DNA of 64,000 nucleotides, taken from the NCBI GenBank assembly GCA_020854055.1, contig JADZGD010000003.1, forward strand, positions 16,679 through 80,678. Direction: 5' to 3'. Every line of letters begins with the position of its first letter. Positions within the stretch are counted from its first letter, which is position 1. The stretch is from Bryobacterales bacterium (GTDB lineage Bacteria > Acidobacteriota > Terriglobia > Bryobacterales > Bryobacteraceae). Under the pieces are notes generated by a model that was not told the DNA's origin, did not search any database, and worked only from the letters and a program-made list of their open reading frames with translations. Shown piece after piece: positions 43,847-51,931 of this stretch. The translations under genes were made by a program, and so were the position numbers.

Positions 43847-44734
43847 TCAGTCGCCGCGCGTGTAGTACGTTGGCTGCTGATAACTGTCACCACCGGATGG
43901 GGAGCGGTGCCTGGGCTGTCCGGGCCACTCAAGCCGCATGTCATCGCAGACCTCATCGAGCATTTCTAAGGTGGTAACCTTACTTTCCAGCGCAAATGCG
44001 GTGAGCAACAGGTTGTCGCAGATCGCGTTGATGATGCGCGCCAGACCTTGGGAGCGGACGTGAATCTCGCGAAGCACCGGGGCCGGGAATGCCGTCTGGT
44101 CCCTCATTCCCGCCTTAGCCAACCGGGAAGCGATGTACTCGATGGTCTCGCCTTCACGAAATGGCTGTAGTGAGCAGCGCAGAACGATCCGCTGCTTCAA
44201 CTGCCGGAGATTGGGAGCATCCAGTTTCCGGTCCAGTTCGGGCTGGCCGGCCATAATGATCTGGAGTAATTTGCCGTGGCGGTTTTCGAGATTGCCCAGC
44301 AGGCGAATCTCCTCCAGAACATCCCACTCCAAATTGTGCGCTTCGTCTACGATCAGCACCGTGGTCCGGCCCTCATTGGCCTGCTGGATCAGCAGGTGAT
44401 TCAGCGCGAACAGCACTTCGGTTTTCGAAGTCCGGTTGCAGCGCAGGTCCAGATCATAGGCGATCATCTCGAAAAACTGGTCCGGCGTAATCCGGGAATT
44501 GAACAGGAAGGCAAACTCGATGAACTGGCTCTCAAGAAAATCGCGCAGGCACTCGAGCATCGTCGTCTTGCCCGTGCCCACCTCTCCGCTCAGGACAATG
44601 AAGCCTTTCCGGCTTTGCACGCCGTAGATCAGGTTGGCCAGAGCCTCCTCATGCTGCGCGCTGCGATACAGGAAGTGCGGGTCCGGACTCAAGCTGAACG
44701 GGCTGTCTGAGAATCCGAAAAATGCGTTATACAT
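43847..44734 (-). CDS. ExeA/GspA-type AAA ATPase
   Basis: This 295-residue ATPase starts MYNAFFGFSDSPFSLSPDP, the standard ExeA opening, at the ATG 44734 (a TTG at 44764 is also open). It carries Walker A GEVGTGKTT, Walker B VLIVDEAHNL, the sensor-like IIMAGQPELD and an arginine-rich RQLKQRIVLRC. The family includes ExeA of type II secretion and the ATPases of exosortase-associated glycan loci. No membrane or peptidoglycan-binding domain follows. It is 124 bp downstream of csm5 in the same direction, possibly only by chance. Confidence 0.88.
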   Translation of the reverse strand: MYNAFFGFSDSPFSLSPDPHFLYRSAQHEEALANLIYGVQSRKGFIVLSGEVGTGKTTMLECLRDFLESQFIEFAFLFNSRITPDQFFEMIAYDLDLRCNRTSKTEVLFALNHLLIQQANEGRTTVLIVDEAHNLEWDVLEEIRLLGNLENRHGKLLQIIMAGQPELDRKLDAPNLRQLKQRIVLRCSLQPFREGETIEYIASRLAKAGMRDQTAFPAPVLREIHVRSQGLARIINAICDNLLLTAFALESKVTTLEMLDEVCDDMRLEWPGQPRHRSPSGGDSYQQPTYYTRGD

Positions 44735-44858
44735 TGATGGTTCGAACTGCGGAGAGTCTGCCAACTCCCGGCTAGCATCATCTTAACACTCCGGGATGCG
44801 CCATCCGGCGGAATTCGGCCGTTACCAGCAAATGGTTCCCGGGTTGCCGGACCCAGGA

Positions 44859-46007
44859 TCAGGAGACTTCCACCAGCACCCATCCTGGCAAGGTAGCCGG
44901 CTGGGTACCGTGAAAAACAATCCGCCGGGTCTTGGGGAAAGGCATGCCGGTCTGGATCGCCCGCGCATAGAGCGCTACCTGGCGGGCGACCTGCCGGAAC
45001 GGTTCCGAACCGGTATCGGGCCATGCCGTCTTGGACACCAGCCCGCCTCCCCAACCCAGCGGGAGCAGGCAGGCATTACCCTGTGTACGGATCGAATCCA
45101 GCCGCGAGCGGAGTTCACTGACCGCTGATGCAACCGCCGCAAGGCCGGCTCGTTCCGCATATTGCACGCTGGCTTCGAGCACCGCGCCCGCGTAATCGTT
45201 AGCGGCTGCCAGCAGCCTTTGCCTTCCGGGCGCCTCCTTCCAATTGAGCAGCCGCAAGACATCGGGCTGGCTGAAGTAGGACCGCTCGTTCCACACGCCG
45301 CTGAATTGGGTCCCTGGAACGGCCATCTCGACAAAGGTTGGCGTGCCATCGTCCGGCGAGTTGACGGTTCCACGCGGGCTGTTTTTCCATCCTTGGACCA
45401 GATTCTGCCCGCGCATTTGGAGCGTGCAGACCCGGGTCATGTAGATCTTCATCAGCGAGGCGGAGGAGGAGTCCGAATCTCCAATCGCCAGCGCCTTCGT
45501 ACGGCTGACGCCCGAAGGGCCGAGCGCGCGTTCTTCGGGAACCTCTCCCAGCCGCCGCGGCGGCCGTTCGCTCTCCATCCGCAAGGCCAGATCCTTCAGG
45601 GCTCCCAGTGATGAGCGGGCGAATACCAGCGCCGTGCGAAAAGCGCCCTTCAGAGCCGTACCAGGAACGTAGGGTCCCGCCGTAGCGGCGGCAAAGGTGG
45701 GGATGAACAGATTCTCGCTGGAAGCCGACTCCCACACCCGGGTCAATGCCGCGCTTTCAAACGGAATCCGGCGTCCGGCAAAGTTCTGCGCGAAACCGCC
45801 CCATGACGCGAAATCCAGCTTGCTGGCCCTCTTGAGCTGCGACAGGTAGCCCTCGAGCCGTGGCCCCTTGGCCAGCAGGCGGAAAATACGTCGCTGATCG
45901 AGGATGTTGACCTGGTCCTTCCAGACCATGTAGTCGATCGGAGCGAGCCTCTGTCCATCGCCGACCAACGTCGGGGTGACACACGTAATCCGATAGCGCA
46001 TGCTCAT
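44859..46007 (-). CDS. csm5: Type III-A CRISPR RAMP protein Csm5
   Basis: This is a 382-residue RAMP protein at the end of the csm operon. It begins MSMRYRITCVTPTLVGDG, with the RAMP-type GTALKGAFRTALVFA after YVP, and a C-terminal glycine loop LGWGGGLVSKTAW. Csm5 caps the crRNA 3' end of the Csm complex. The ATG at 46007 overlaps the csm4 stop as ATGA; the longer frame to 46232 is a shadow of csm4. No cas6 or cas1/cas2 follow; the next gene is an ExeA-type ATPase. Confidence 0.9.
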   Translation of the reverse strand: MSMRYRITCVTPTLVGDGQRLAPIDYMVWKDQVNILDQRRIFRLLAKGPRLEGYLSQLKRASKLDFASWGGFAQNFAGRRIPFESAALTRVWESASSENLFIPTFAAATAGPYVPGTALKGAFRTALVFARSSLGALKDLALRMESERPPRRLGEVPEERALGPSGVSRTKALAIGDSDSSSASLMKIYMTRVCTLQMRGQNLVQGWKNSPRGTVNSPDDGTPTFVEMAVPGTQFSGVWNERSYFSQPDVLRLLNWKEAPGRQRLLAAANDYAGAVLEASVQYAERAGLAAVASAVSELRSRLDSIRTQGNACLLPLGWGGGLVSKTAWPDTGSEPFRQVARQVALYARAIQTGMPFPKTRRIVFHGTQPATLPGWVLVEVS

Positions 46008-47332
46008 ACCACCCGCCAGGGGACAGGAATGGAAATCGCATAGCCCGCCCGATACACCGGGTGCGGATGACCCTCCGGAGCCACGTTGCTGGCCACGCCG
46101 CGAGGATCGCCTGAAGCGATTACCACCGAACCTTCGGCCACCATGCGCGCGGTCTGTTTGAGGCTGCCCGAACCGGCTGAGCTTTCGACACGGCCGCTCC
46201 GTTCCAGAATCGAATACGAACCCTGCTCCCAATCGACCATGTCGGCGGCCGCCGGCGAGTAGAGCGAAAGCAGCCAGAAGGCAGCGGGCGGAGCCGGGGG
46301 CATGGGTGCGGGCGTCATGAGCGGGGCGACAACCGCCGCGGGTTCAGACGCGGCAGTCAGGCCTGGCCCCGGTTCGGAACCTGCGGTCTCCACTTCCGGC
46401 CCGGAGGCGGCAGCCTCCGGTTGCCCGGCGTCCTGAGCCGTTGGTTCGGCGCCTGAAACCGCCGTTTCCGCATCCGGCGCGGCCATCTCATCCACCGGTT
46501 CCGGTTGAGGCTCCGTAGCGATCTCAGGCTCAGGCGCCACCGCAGTCTCCGCCGTCACAGATCCAGCGGTCAAATCCGGCGCCGGCGCGGGCTGCTGGCT
46601 TGCCGCCGGAACGGATACACCGAGCGGCAGAACGATAGCTGGAAATTCACCTTCCTCGATCTCCGGCACCTCCGCGCGGCCCCATCCGCGGGAACGGCCG
46701 CCGCCAAATCCGGAGTCGGCCAGCAGACGGAGCGCGGCCGTAACCGTGGAACCCCACTCGGCACGGGCATCCGGAGAACTGAAGACCACCACGAACCAGA
46801 GTCCGGCATCGGGAGCAAACTCGAGGCAGGCTGAGGAGTGTGACGCTATGCTGCCGGAACCCAGCCGGTCAATCGCCGCCGCGCCGCGCACGGCGATTCG
46901 GAACGGAGCCGGCGCGACGCCGCGCCGGTCGACGGCCAGCAGGCACTGGCTGGAGGCATCCACTCTCCAGCGCTCTTCTTCAATTCCTTTGCCGGCGATC
47001 AGGCGCTCGACAATGACTCGCGGAACAAAGCGCGCTCCCTTCCACCGCTGCCGGCCCGCGGCAGGTGGCCACAGGTGCCGCGGAGGCGCAAAGTAAAGGG
47101 TCCCGGCGCTGAATGGGAAGCACGAACTCAATCGCACCCGGGGTTCGTCCGGGGCGCCGGCGGTCGCTCCCAGCCACTCGTCGAGACGGCCAAGCCGCTG
47201 CATTGCCCATGAGACCGCCGAGAATAGCGCATCGCTGTGATAGATCACCTCGGTGCGATCACGCTCACCCGAATCGCTCCCGGTCCGCCAGGGCGTGACC
47301 GGCCGCAAACGCACTAGATATGCGGGAAACAT
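46004..47332 (-). CDS. csm4: Type III-A CRISPR RAMP protein Csm4 with a disordered insert
   Basis: This is a 442-residue Csm4, against about 300 for typical members. The N-terminal RAMP part has IYHSDALFSAVSWAM, CFPFSAG and the glycine loop FGGGRSRGWGRAEV near residue 209. Residues ~241-350 are Ala/Pro/Glu/Thr-rich low complexity (for example EPEIATEPQPEPVDEM). The fold resumes with FWLLSLYSPAAADMVDW and ends HPVYRAGYAISIPV, as in Csm4. It caps the crRNA 5' end and contacts Cas10. The insert is in frame and has no internal stop, so the gene looks intact. Confidence 0.9.
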   Translation of the reverse strand: MFPAYLVRLRPVTPWRTGSDSGERDRTEVIYHSDALFSAVSWAMQRLGRLDEWLGATAGAPDEPRVRLSSCFPFSAGTLYFAPPRHLWPPAAGRQRWKGARFVPRVIVERLIAGKGIEEERWRVDASSQCLLAVDRRGVAPAPFRIAVRGAAAIDRLGSGSIASHSSACLEFAPDAGLWFVVVFSSPDARAEWGSTVTAALRLLADSGFGGGRSRGWGRAEVPEIEEGEFPAIVLPLGVSVPAASQQPAPAPDLTAGSVTAETAVAPEPEIATEPQPEPVDEMAAPDAETAVSGAEPTAQDAGQPEAAASGPEVETAGSEPGPGLTAASEPAAVVAPLMTPAPMPPAPPAAFWLLSLYSPAAADMVDWEQGSYSILERSGRVESSAGSGSLKQTARMVAEGSVVIASGDPRGVASNVAPEGHPHPVYRAGYAISIPVPWRVV

Positions 47333-47347
47333 TGTGAACCCGGAGGC

Positions 47348-48181
47348 CTATTGGAGCCGGTCCGCGAACGCCTCGTCGGCTGCCAGCGCTTGCAGTGCCG
47401 CCGTATCGGCGCCGGAGATCAGTTCCTGCCCGGCCGCGCCCGCCGAGTAGAAATCTTTATTGCGCCAGGTAAGCTTCAGGGCGGCAAAACGAACCCGGCC
47501 GCTGCCGCGCGAACCGCCGCCACCGAGGGTGTCGTCCTCAAGCAGGCGCATCGCCTCCACCACCCGGGCGACCAACGCGCGATCCGCTTCACCCAGAATG
47601 TCCATTACAATACGCAGCTTGAAGCGCGCGCCGGCGGGCACTCTCTCGAGCGTCCTCGGGTTGGCTTGCGAGGTGATTCGGTCGATGGCGTTCTCGCTCT
47701 TCACTTCGGTCAGCTCGTCATCCAGGTTCTCGCGCATCTGCGGCGTAATCGATTCCAGCTCCAGCGGAGCGTCATAGACGATCAGCCGCGCCGGGGAAGC
47801 GTTGCCGCTCTCCAGCACCTCGCCGCCCACCTTCTCCATCCTTCCTGGATTCCTTCCGAAAATAAGGCAGATCACGTCGTCCGGACGGTCGCTCTGGTGA
47901 ATACGAACCTCTTGTCCCTTGCGCCGGGAAAGATAAACCAGTTCCGAGGGAACGGCCAGCCCCAAACTCTTCTCCAGCAGTACACGCATCTTGCCGCGCA
48001 ATGAACTGCCTGGAATGTAAGGCCGGCCAAAGGCATCCTTCACCACCGGATTATCGGCGCCGCCGATTTCAAGCGATCCCTTCCCTGCCCCGATGTGCAG
48101 ACCGGTTTCGCAGTGCAACTCGCCGTCGAGAATCAGCTTACCAATGAACTTTATGTCAGTTTGCGCTGTGTTCGAACTCAT
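47348..48181 (-). CDS. csm3: Type III-A CRISPR RAMP nuclease Csm3
   Basis: This is a 277-residue backbone subunit that cuts target RNA at 6-nt intervals. It contains LHCETGLHIGAGKGSLEIGG and then ADNPVVKD, where Asp43 matches the catalytic Asp32/33 of studied Csm3 proteins. YIPGSSLRGKMR follows, and the glycine loop is DDTLGGGGSRGSGRV. All key residues appear intact, so RNA cleavage should be possible. It is 15 bp upstream of csm4 and 42 bp downstream of csm2. Confidence 0.94.
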   Translation of the reverse strand: MSSNTAQTDIKFIGKLILDGELHCETGLHIGAGKGSLEIGGADNPVVKDAFGRPYIPGSSLRGKMRVLLEKSLGLAVPSELVYLSRRKGQEVRIHQSDRPDDVICLIFGRNPGRMEKVGGEVLESGNASPARLIVYDAPLELESITPQMRENLDDELTEVKSENAIDRITSQANPRTLERVPAGARFKLRIVMDILGEADRALVARVVEAMRLLEDDTLGGGGSRGSGRVRFAALKLTWRNKDFYSAGAAGQELISGADTAALQALAADEAFADRLQ

Positions 48182-48223
48182 GACATGCCTCGATTCCGGG
48201 CACCAGGGCCGCGGACAAAAGGA

Positions 48224-48688
48224 TTACTCGTTGTAGGCTACGATCGCCTCGAAAAGGTCCCTGAACCGTTCGTAGCCACGGGCATCATTCTTGCGGGTGA
48301 CTTGGAGCAGCAACTTTTCAAGCGTGTCCAGGCTGCGCAGTTGATGCCGCGCGATGGTGTAAGCCAGCCGGGCGCGCAGCATGACAAACTCGTGCTGGCG
48401 CTCGGATTCCGTCGTCCGGCAGGCCCGCCGGACGGCGCTGTACAGCCGCCGCAACTGGCTCTTGGTGCCTGAGTCCATATCACGCATCCGGCTGACGATG
48501 CTGTGCGCCTGATTGTCCAGGTAGAGACTGTCGGCAATCAGTTTCTCAATGTCGATCTCGGGAGGACCCTCCGGCCGCCCGCGGTCGCCACCCCGCCCAC
48601 CGCCTTCTCTGGCGCCTTCGCGGCGTCCTTCCCGGTCGCGCGGCGGACGCCCCTCGCGATTTCTCGATTCTTGCTGTACGTCTGCCAT
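48224..48688 (-). CDS. csm2: Type III-A CRISPR small subunit Csm2 with basic N-terminal extension
   Basis: This is a 154-residue protein. Residues ~48-154 are the helical Csm2 core (DIEKLIADSLYLDNQAHSIV and QLRRLYSAVRRA, ending RFRDLFEAIVAYNE). The first ~45 residues are almost entirely Arg, Gly and Glu (for example REGRREGAREGGGRGGDRG), an RGG-like tail not found in usual Csm2. It lies 4 bp after cas10. The tail might bind RNA; this is inference from composition. Confidence 0.88.
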   Translation of the reverse strand: MADVQQESRNREGRPPRDREGRREGAREGGGRGGDRGRPEGPPEIDIEKLIADSLYLDNQAHSIVSRMRDMDSGTKSQLRRLYSAVRRACRTTESERQHEFVMLRARLAYTIARHQLRSLDTLEKLLLQVTRKNDARGYERFRDLFEAIVAYNE

Positions 48689-48692
48689 GTGT

Positions 48693-50177
48693 CTAGCTCT
48701 TTTCGATCCCCGCGGTCAGCAGCCTTGCCCACTCCAGCGCCGCCCGTCCCGCCGGTCTAAGCTTCAACTGTGCGGTCCCGCGCGCCACGAACTCATTGAA
48801 GAGGCTGGTCCGCAATTTTTGGAATTCCCGGTCTCTCGGCCCGCCCATGGCCCGGCTCAACCGCCGGTTGAACCGCCAGGGACGGTCGAAGTGGTTGCCC
48901 CTCTCGGTGCGTTTGCCAAGAGAGGCGGTTTCGGTGGACTCATTGTAAAATCCCCCGATTTCCGCAAGAAACTGGGGCGAACAGCCGAACTCCCGAACCA
49001 TTCGCACCATCATGTCCTTCATCTCGGCGGCGTCGTTGAGCAAACGCCACTCGAGCGTTCTCCCAAACAGGTAGAAGCAATCCTTGCCGGCCGATTTGGC
49101 GATCTCCAGGCGCTCACCCGCCTGGCCGAACACGGAGGCCAGCGGCGAAGCGGGATCCGTGGCCAGCGCCAGCGCCATGGTGATGGTCTTGCCTTCGGCT
49201 CCCGGGAATTCACGCAGGTTCTCTTCGCTCAGGCGGTGGAATAGCCGCTGCATCTCGCGCGCCAGTCCCACCAGCGCATCCCACGCTCCGTAGACGGCGA
49301 AGTCGTCGCCGCCCGAATAGACGATCGTGACCTTGCGCCAGAAATCGGGCACTGAGCACAGCAACTGCAACTCGCCAGCGAAAAACTGCTTGTACACATA
49401 CGAGAGATGGATGTGCTCTTCAATGGTCTGCGCCCGCCGGATGCGCACGCTGAACCCGTCCACGTCGCCGCGTAACACACCCCATACGGGCGTATCCGCG
49501 GCCCGGCGTCCCAGTTGCTCACGGCCGGCTCCAGTCCCATCGTTATCGGCCGGCGCGATGTGCCGCGCCAGCGCGATGGCATCGGCAGTCTGTGTCAGCG
49601 GCCAATTATGCCGGGCCTCTTCAAAAACAACCCTGGCCGGCTGATCTGGGTTCCAGCCGAGGCGTTCCGCCGCCGGCAGATCCGCTGCAAGTTGGCGAAA
49701 GTACACTCCGGCCTGCTCACAGAGGCCGCCGGTGCCCGGAGCGAAGAATGCGGGTCCTCTCCCGGCCGCGGGAGTGTTGCGATTCCGCTCCATCGCTTCA
49801 TTCAAACGCTTACGAACGTCGCTCCAGTCTCCCAGGTTCTCGGTGACCGCCCAAACCAGGCGTAACCTGCCGCCGCTCAGTGCTTCAACCTCGAGACGGG
49901 CCGCGTTCAGGAACTCCTCGGCCGGTTGCCGTGCCTCATCGGGCAGCACTACCAGAAACTGGCCGCCGCCGCTGGAACCTAACAGGATCTTCGCCAGACC
50001 CAGCTCGGCCAGCAGTGCGCGGGGTAGAACCTCCGACAGCAAGGCAATCCAGTGTGAACGGCCGGTGAATTCCGCTTCACTGGTCGGCTCAAAGCCGCCG
50101 CCCGATGAGACGGCGCCGGAGAGCAGAAACTCCTCGATTCCAAGTAGCTTGCCTTGAAGAAATATCTGTACAGACAT
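48693..50177 (-). CDS. cas10: Type III-A CRISPR Cas10/Csm1 lacking the HD domain
   Basis: At 494 residues this is well below the usual ~750-850. The protein starts directly in the first palm domain (IFLQGKLLGIEEFLLSG, EFTGRSHWIALLSEVLPRAL, SSGGGQFLVVLPD). No N-terminal HD nuclease is present. The zinc-finger linker keeps only one Cys (GGLCEQAGVY). The second palm has RGDVDGF near 237 and the cyclase motif SGGDD at 288-292, so cyclic oligoadenylate synthesis looks possible. The C-terminal helical domain 4 is present. It is the first gene of the csm operon, divergent from 50287. Confidence 0.93.
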   Translation of the reverse strand: MSVQIFLQGKLLGIEEFLLSGAVSSGGGFEPTSEAEFTGRSHWIALLSEVLPRALLAELGLAKILLGSSGGGQFLVVLPDEARQPAEEFLNAARLEVEALSGGRLRLVWAVTENLGDWSDVRKRLNEAMERNRNTPAAGRGPAFFAPGTGGLCEQAGVYFRQLAADLPAAERLGWNPDQPARVVFEEARHNWPLTQTADAIALARHIAPADNDGTGAGREQLGRRAADTPVWGVLRGDVDGFSVRIRRAQTIEEHIHLSYVYKQFFAGELQLLCSVPDFWRKVTIVYSGGDDFAVYGAWDALVGLAREMQRLFHRLSEENLREFPGAEGKTITMALALATDPASPLASVFGQAGERLEIAKSAGKDCFYLFGRTLEWRLLNDAAEMKDMMVRMVREFGCSPQFLAEIGGFYNESTETASLGKRTERGNHFDRPWRFNRRLSRAMGGPRDREFQKLRTSLFNEFVARGTAQLKLRPAGRAALEWARLLTAGIEKS

Positions 50178-50286
50178 CTTGCCGGGGTACGCTGAAGAAT
50201 CACTCTAACACAATGGAATAGCGGAACAACAGATCTCACGGGAGGACGCCGCGGCTGGGCCTGGGTAGGCTGCTAATATCAGTTGA

Positions 50287-51711
50287 ATGAGCAAGCTGGC
50301 GTCTCGCCTGGAGTGGATTGTCCTGGTTGCCGCGGCCGGCGTGCTCACCTGGCTGCTGCTGATTCCACCCTTCATCGGCATCGCCGACAATGGCGATTTT
50401 GCCAAGGTGGCCGGCCGCTACCGCCTTTGGGGAAGAAGCGGCGCGCCCAACGAATTCCTGTACTTTCAGCCCGACTATGACCGGGACCCGGCACACTACT
50501 GGAATCCTGGCTATTATCCATCGGAAGCCGGGTTGGCTGGCATCGCGATCAACGTGGCGAAACTGGCCGGCAGCGGCCGGCATTTCGACATCCGCTGGCT
50601 GGGCGCGTTTCATAGCCTGCTGTTCCTCTTAGCGCTGGCCATTGCCGTGCGGGCTACCCGGCCCTGGCCTGCCGGCTGGCGCCTGGCGTTTGCCGCCCTG
50701 TTGTTTCTCTGTTTTCTCGACGTTAGTTATACCGCGTACTTTAACTCTTTTTACTCCGATACCGCGGCGATTCTTGGGTTCGTTTTGTTCATTTCGGCGG
50801 CGGCTTCAATGCTCGCTGGATCCCGATCGCTGTGGCTGGTGGCCGTATTCACCGGAGGAGCGATGTTGTTTGCCGGTTCCAAGAGCCAGCATGCGCTGGT
50901 GGCGCCGGTGGCGGCGGTATTTCTGTTCTGGTGGTTCCGCCGGCACCGGTTGCGGTTTGCGGCTTTGCTGGGCTCGGTCCTTATCCTGCTAGTGTCTCTT
51001 GTCGCAGTGGCAACAACTCCCTCGTGGTACCGTAGCCAGGCGCTGTTCAATGCCATATTTTTCCGCATAGCGAAGAATTCTCCCGACCCTGCCGGGACAC
51101 TGCGCCAGTTGAAGCTCGACGACAGCTATCTGCCGTTTGTAGGAATGCACGCTTTTATGCCCCAGAGTCCGACGGTGCACCCGGCCTGGGTTGCGCGCTT
51201 CAGTGAGAGGGTGAGCCATGGCGGACTGGCTGCCTTCTATCTGCGCAACCCGCGGCTGGCGCTTCATGACTTGAATCTGGCGCTGTTATCCGAGGCTCCG
51301 GCGATGCGCCCGGTGAATCTATCCAACTTCCGAAAAGTAGATAACCGGCCGGCCGGAGCCAGAACCTCCCGCATGTCACTGTGGAGCAGCCTGCGCAGCC
51401 GCTGTCTGAACCGCTGGCCGCACTGGTTCGCCGCCCTCTTTTTCGTGTCGTGGGCTGGCCTGGCGGCGGGAGGTTGGCGGTGGAGAGGCAGCTTGTCCGG
51501 AAGGCTGGCACTGTTGGCGGCATCCATTTTGGTGATGGCGGCGGTCGAATTTGCGGTGGCGGCGCTGGCCGACGCCTGCGAGACTTACCGCCACCTGCTG
51601 ATGTTTCATCTGATGACGGATAGCGCCTGGCTGCTCGGTTTGGCGGCGGCGGGCATTGCGTTTTATCTTCGTGGTGATCGCAGTCACCGAAACGGCGGGA
51701 TTTGCGCCTGA
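50287..51711 (+). CDS. Polytopic membrane protein, possible glycan hexosyltransferase
   Basis: This is a 474-residue protein with about ten membrane helices. After the first helix comes PPFIGIADNGDFAKVAGRY, and later SYTAYFNSFYSDTAAILG; DNGDF and FNSFYSD are features I associate with WsfD-like GT-C enzymes. Large extracytoplasmic loops contain many aromatic residues. It would use a lipid-linked sugar at the outer face of the membrane. It is 109 bp from the divergent cas10 gene, and ferredoxin follows by 10 bp. Confidence 0.65.
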   Translation: MSKLASRLEWIVLVAAAGVLTWLLLIPPFIGIADNGDFAKVAGRYRLWGRSGAPNEFLYFQPDYDRDPAHYWNPGYYPSEAGLAGIAINVAKLAGSGRHFDIRWLGAFHSLLFLLALAIAVRATRPWPAGWRLAFAALLFLCFLDVSYTAYFNSFYSDTAAILGFVLFISAAASMLAGSRSLWLVAVFTGGAMLFAGSKSQHALVAPVAAVFLFWWFRRHRLRFAALLGSVLILLVSLVAVATTPSWYRSQALFNAIFFRIAKNSPDPAGTLRQLKLDDSYLPFVGMHAFMPQSPTVHPAWVARFSERVSHGGLAAFYLRNPRLALHDLNLALLSEAPAMRPVNLSNFRKVDNRPAGARTSRMSLWSSLRSRCLNRWPHWFAALFFVSWAGLAAGGWRWRGSLSGRLALLAASILVMAAVEFAVAALADACETYRHLLMFHLMTDSAWLLGLAAAGIAFYLRGDRSHRNGGICA

Positions 51712-51721
51712 CAATCGAAGG

Positions 51722-51931
51722 GTGGCGTACCAAGTAACAGACCGTTGCTCGAGATGTGGGGCCTGCCTGGATGCCTGCCCGAATGATGCCATCCTGTCCG
51801 TGCCGGCGATGACCATCGATCCCCTGCTATGTACCGAGTGCCTCGGTTACTCGGAGACCCCCGCCTGCGTGCCACTGTGTCCGGATCGGGCGATCGTTCC
51901 CCTGACGTACCCGGAGAGCAAGGCGCCGTAG
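51722..51931 (+). CDS. YfhL-type 2[4Fe-4S] ferredoxin
   Basis: This is a small ferredoxin of 69 residues from the GTG at 51722 (VAYQVTDRC). The cysteine pattern is CSRCGACLDACP and CTECLGYSETPACVPLCP, two iron-sulfur cluster motifs with the expanded second motif of YfhL-type proteins. GAAGG lies just before the start, closer than ideal, so the start is moderately sure. The last 85 bp overlap the 3' end of the convergent glycosyltransferase. The redox partner is unknown. Confidence 0.85.
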   Translation: MAYQVTDRCSRCGACLDACPNDAILSVPAMTIDPLLCTECLGYSETPACVPLCPDRAIVPLTYPESKAP

